A DNA stretch of 32,712 bases from positions 1 through 32,712 of the forward strand of contig NZ_MOBM01000044.1 in the NCBI RefSeq assembly GCF_003732275.1, given 5' to 3'. Numbering within the stretch: position 1 is the first letter of the stretch; every line of letters starts with the position of its first letter. Below the pieces are notes generated by a model, which was not told the origin of the DNA, searched no databases, and was given only the letters and a program-made list of their open reading frames with translations. Shown here in pieces: positions 30,940 to 32,712 of this stretch. A program made the position numbers and the translations under genes. The stretch comes from Pseudomonas frederiksbergensis. Its GTDB lineage: Bacteria; Pseudomonadota; Gammaproteobacteria; Pseudomonadales; Pseudomonadaceae.

Positions 30940-32604
30940 ATGGCGTACTACCGCACTCCTCACGACGTTACCGCTCTGCCCGCCTGGCAAGCGCTGAATG
31001 ACCACCGCCAAGCCATGCAGGATTTCAGCATGCGCGAAGCCTTTAATGCCGATCCGCAGCGTTTTACTCAATTCACCCTCAGTAGTTGCGGCCTGTTTCT
31101 CGACTACTCGAAGAACCTGATCAACGCCGAGACCCGCAATCTGCTGGTAGGCCTGGCCAACGAAGTCGACCTCAAGGGCGCGATCAAAGCGCTGTTCGAT
31201 GGCGAAATCGTCAACTCTTCCGAAGGGCGCCCGGCCCTGCACACCGCACTGCGCCGCCCGGTGGGCGACAAGCTGTCGGTCAACGGCGTCAACGTGATGC
31301 CCGATGTACACAAGGTGCTGAACCAGATCACCGACCTCGTGGGCCGCATCCACGATGGTTTGTGGCGCGGTTACACCGAGAAGCCGATCACTGACGTGGT
31401 GAACATCGGCATCGGTGGCTCATTCCTCGGCCCTGAGCTGGTGTCCGAAGCGCTGCTGTCCTACGCCCAGAAAGGCGTGCGCTGCCATTACCTGGCGAAC
31501 ATCGACGGCAGTGAATTCCACGAACTGACCATGAAGCTGCGCGCCGAGACCACGCTGTTCATCGTCTCGTCGAAATCCTTCAACACCCTCGAAACCCTGA
31601 AAAACGCCCAGGCCGCACGTGCCTGGTATCTGGCTCAGGGTGGTTCGGAAGCCGAGCTGTACCGTCACTTCATCGCCGTTTCCAGCAACAACGCGGCAGC
31701 GGTAGCGTTCGGTATTCGCGAAGAAAACATCTTCCCGATGTGGGACTGGGTCGGCGGGCGTTACTCGCTGTGGTCGGCTATCGGTTTGCCGATTGCATTG
31801 GCTATCGGCATGTCGAACTTCAAGGAGCTGCTGTCCGGTGCCTACACCATGGACCAGCACTTCCAGAGCGCGCCATTCGAACAGAACATGCCGGTGCTGC
31901 TGGCGTTGCTCGGCGTCTGGTACGGCAACTTCTGGGGCGCGCAGAGTCACGCGATCCTGCCGTACGACCACTACCTGCGCAACATCACCAAACACTTGCA
32001 ACAGCTGGACATGGAATCCAACGGCAAGAGCGTGCGCCAGGACGGCACGCCAGTGTCCACCGATACCGGCCCGGTGATCTGGGGCGGCGTCGGCTGCAAC
32101 GGTCAGCACGCCTATCACCAGTTGCTGCACCAAGGCACCCAGTTGATTCCGGCTGACTTTATCGTGCCGATCGTCAGCTTCAACCCGGTGTCCGACCACC
32201 ACCAGTGGCTGTACGCCAACTGCCTGTCGCAAAGCCAGGCACTGATGCTGGGCAAGACCCGCGCCGAGGCCGAAGCCGAGCTGCGTGACAAAGGCATGAG
32301 CGAGGACGAAGTGCAGAAGCTGGCGGCACACAAGGTGATCCCGGGCAACCGTCCGAGCAACACCCTGGTGGTCGAACGCATCAGCCCGCGTCGTCTTGGC
32401 GCACTGGTGGCGCTGTACGAACACAAAGTCTTCGTGCAAAGCGTGGTCTGGGGCATCAATGCCTTCGACCAGTGGGGCGTGGAACTGGGTAAAGAGCTGG
32501 GCAAAGGCGTCTACAACCGCCTGGTCGGCAGCGAAGAAACCCCGGCCGACGATGCCTCCACCCAAGGCCTGATCAACTACTTCCGCGGTCGTCACCGCGG
32601 GTGA
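30940..32604 (+). CDS. pgi: Glucose-6-phosphate isomerase
   Basis: Pgi interconverts glucose-6-phosphate and fructose-6-phosphate; in pseudomonads, which lack phosphofructokinase, it mainly serves gluconeogenesis and the Entner-Doudoroff cycle. The 554-residue protein has the signatures NIGIGGSFLGPELVSEAL, VGGRYSLWSAIGLPIAL, the catalytic glutamate in MESNGKSV, histidine in GCNGQHAYHQLLHQGTQLIP, and the C-terminal lysine in FDQWGVELGKELGKG. AAGGAAAA precedes the ATG. The upstream 230 bases hold the stem-loop at 30736-30793 and no other gene. Confidence 0.97.
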   Translation: MAYYRTPHDVTALPAWQALNDHRQAMQDFSMREAFNADPQRFTQFTLSSCGLFLDYSKNLINAETRNLLVGLANEVDLKGAIKALFDGEIVNSSEGRPALHTALRRPVGDKLSVNGVNVMPDVHKVLNQITDLVGRIHDGLWRGYTEKPITDVVNIGIGGSFLGPELVSEALLSYAQKGVRCHYLANIDGSEFHELTMKLRAETTLFIVSSKSFNTLETLKNAQAARAWYLAQGGSEAELYRHFIAVSSNNAAAVAFGIREENIFPMWDWVGGRYSLWSAIGLPIALAIGMSNFKELLSGAYTMDQHFQSAPFEQNMPVLLALLGVWYGNFWGAQSHAILPYDHYLRNITKHLQQLDMESNGKSVRQDGTPVSTDTGPVIWGGVGCNGQHAYHQLLHQGTQLIPADFIVPIVSFNPVSDHHQWLYANCLSQSQALMLGKTRAEAEAELRDKGMSEDEVQKLAAHKVIPGNRPSNTLVVERISPRRLGALVALYEHKVFVQSVVWGINAFDQWGVELGKELGKGVYNRLVGSEETPADDASTQGLINYFRGRHRG

Positions 32605-32616
32605 TTTGAGACTCTT

Positions 32617-32645
32617 TCCCACAGGTCATCACTGACCCTGTGGGA
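32617..32645 (+). terminator. Possible 3' stem-loop of pgi
   Basis: TCCCACAGG (32617-32625) pairs with CCTGTGGGA (32637-32645) across an 11-base loop, 12 bases after the pgi stop. There is no T run. The right arm is shared with the following REP repeat, so the two structures compete. Confidence 0.4.
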
Positions 32646-32712
32646 GCGGGCTTGCTCGCGAAAGCGGTGTATCAGTCGACACCAATGTTGAATGACAAAC
32701 CGCTTTCGCGAG
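32637..32712. repeat. REP pair cut by the window end
   Basis: The left arm CCTGTGGGAGCGGGCTTGCT... starts at 32637. The inverted arm begins at 32699 (ACCGCTTTCGCGAG) and runs off the window. The spacer contains AATGTTGAATGAC, the reverse complement of the GACATTCAACA-type spacer in the two other repeats, so this copy is in the opposite orientation. Confidence 0.85.

Overview
This window is chromosomal DNA of a fluorescent-group Pseudomonas (P. fluorescens type). Three things point there: high-GC codon usage; the gene order ponB-lpoP, ilvIHC-pssA, phu/hmu heme transport next to a PrrF sRNA, and cbrX-cbrA-cbrB-crcZ; and the inverted-pair REP repeats (GTGGGAGCGAGCCTGCTCGCGA type) between genes. 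The backbone matches, from memory, the P. aeruginosa region from the rRNA operon near msrPQ through to pgi. There is no prophage, transposase, CRISPR array or obvious genomic island.

Layout. Bases 1-481 hold the promoter and leader of a leftward rRNA operon whose 16S gene lies just outside the window; three tandem sigma-70 promoters and a boxA antiterminator are readable. From 482 to 6466 the genes run leftward: msrQ and msrP (periplasmic methionine sulfoxide repair), pssA (phosphatidylserine synthase), then ilvC, ilvH and ilvI (branched-chain amino acids). After a roughly 400-base ilvI leader comes a small rightward DUF4124 gene. A leftward cell-wall operon follows: ponB (PBP1b), its lipoprotein activator lpoP, and a yqcC-like gene. 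Rightward genes encode a two-domain kinase-like protein, a pentapeptide-repeat protein and a TfoX C-terminal-domain protein.

Iron and heme. The Fur-regulated sRNA PrrF (13580-13693) faces a leftward heme gene set: hmuU (permease), hmuV (ATPase) and phuW (ChaN-like lipoprotein). The substrate-binding gene expected upstream of hmuU is missing. In its place is a 21-codon ORF with a perfect ribosome-binding site that is translationally coupled to hmuU, which looks like a deletion scar. A stand-alone Rieske protein, sfsA and an aminotransferase follow.

Global regulation block. dksA and gluQ are followed by cbrX-cbrA-cbrB and the sRNA crcZ, then pcnB, folK, panB, panC, panD and pgi. CbrA senses or transports a nutrient signal. 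CbrB, a sigma-54 activator, drives crcZ, whose CA-rich motifs titrate Hfq/Crc and relieve catabolite repression. A CbrB-type palindrome and a sigma-54 promoter are both visible upstream of crcZ. Relative to the E. coli order dksA-gluQ-pcnB-folK-pan, the cbr/crcZ module sits between gluQ and pcnB.

I saw no clearly new multi-gene system. The most unusual signals are the heme-binding-protein deletion scar, four closely spaced GTAAC repeats ahead of panB, a possible leaderless ponB transcript, and a possible branched-chain leader peptide ahead of ilvI.
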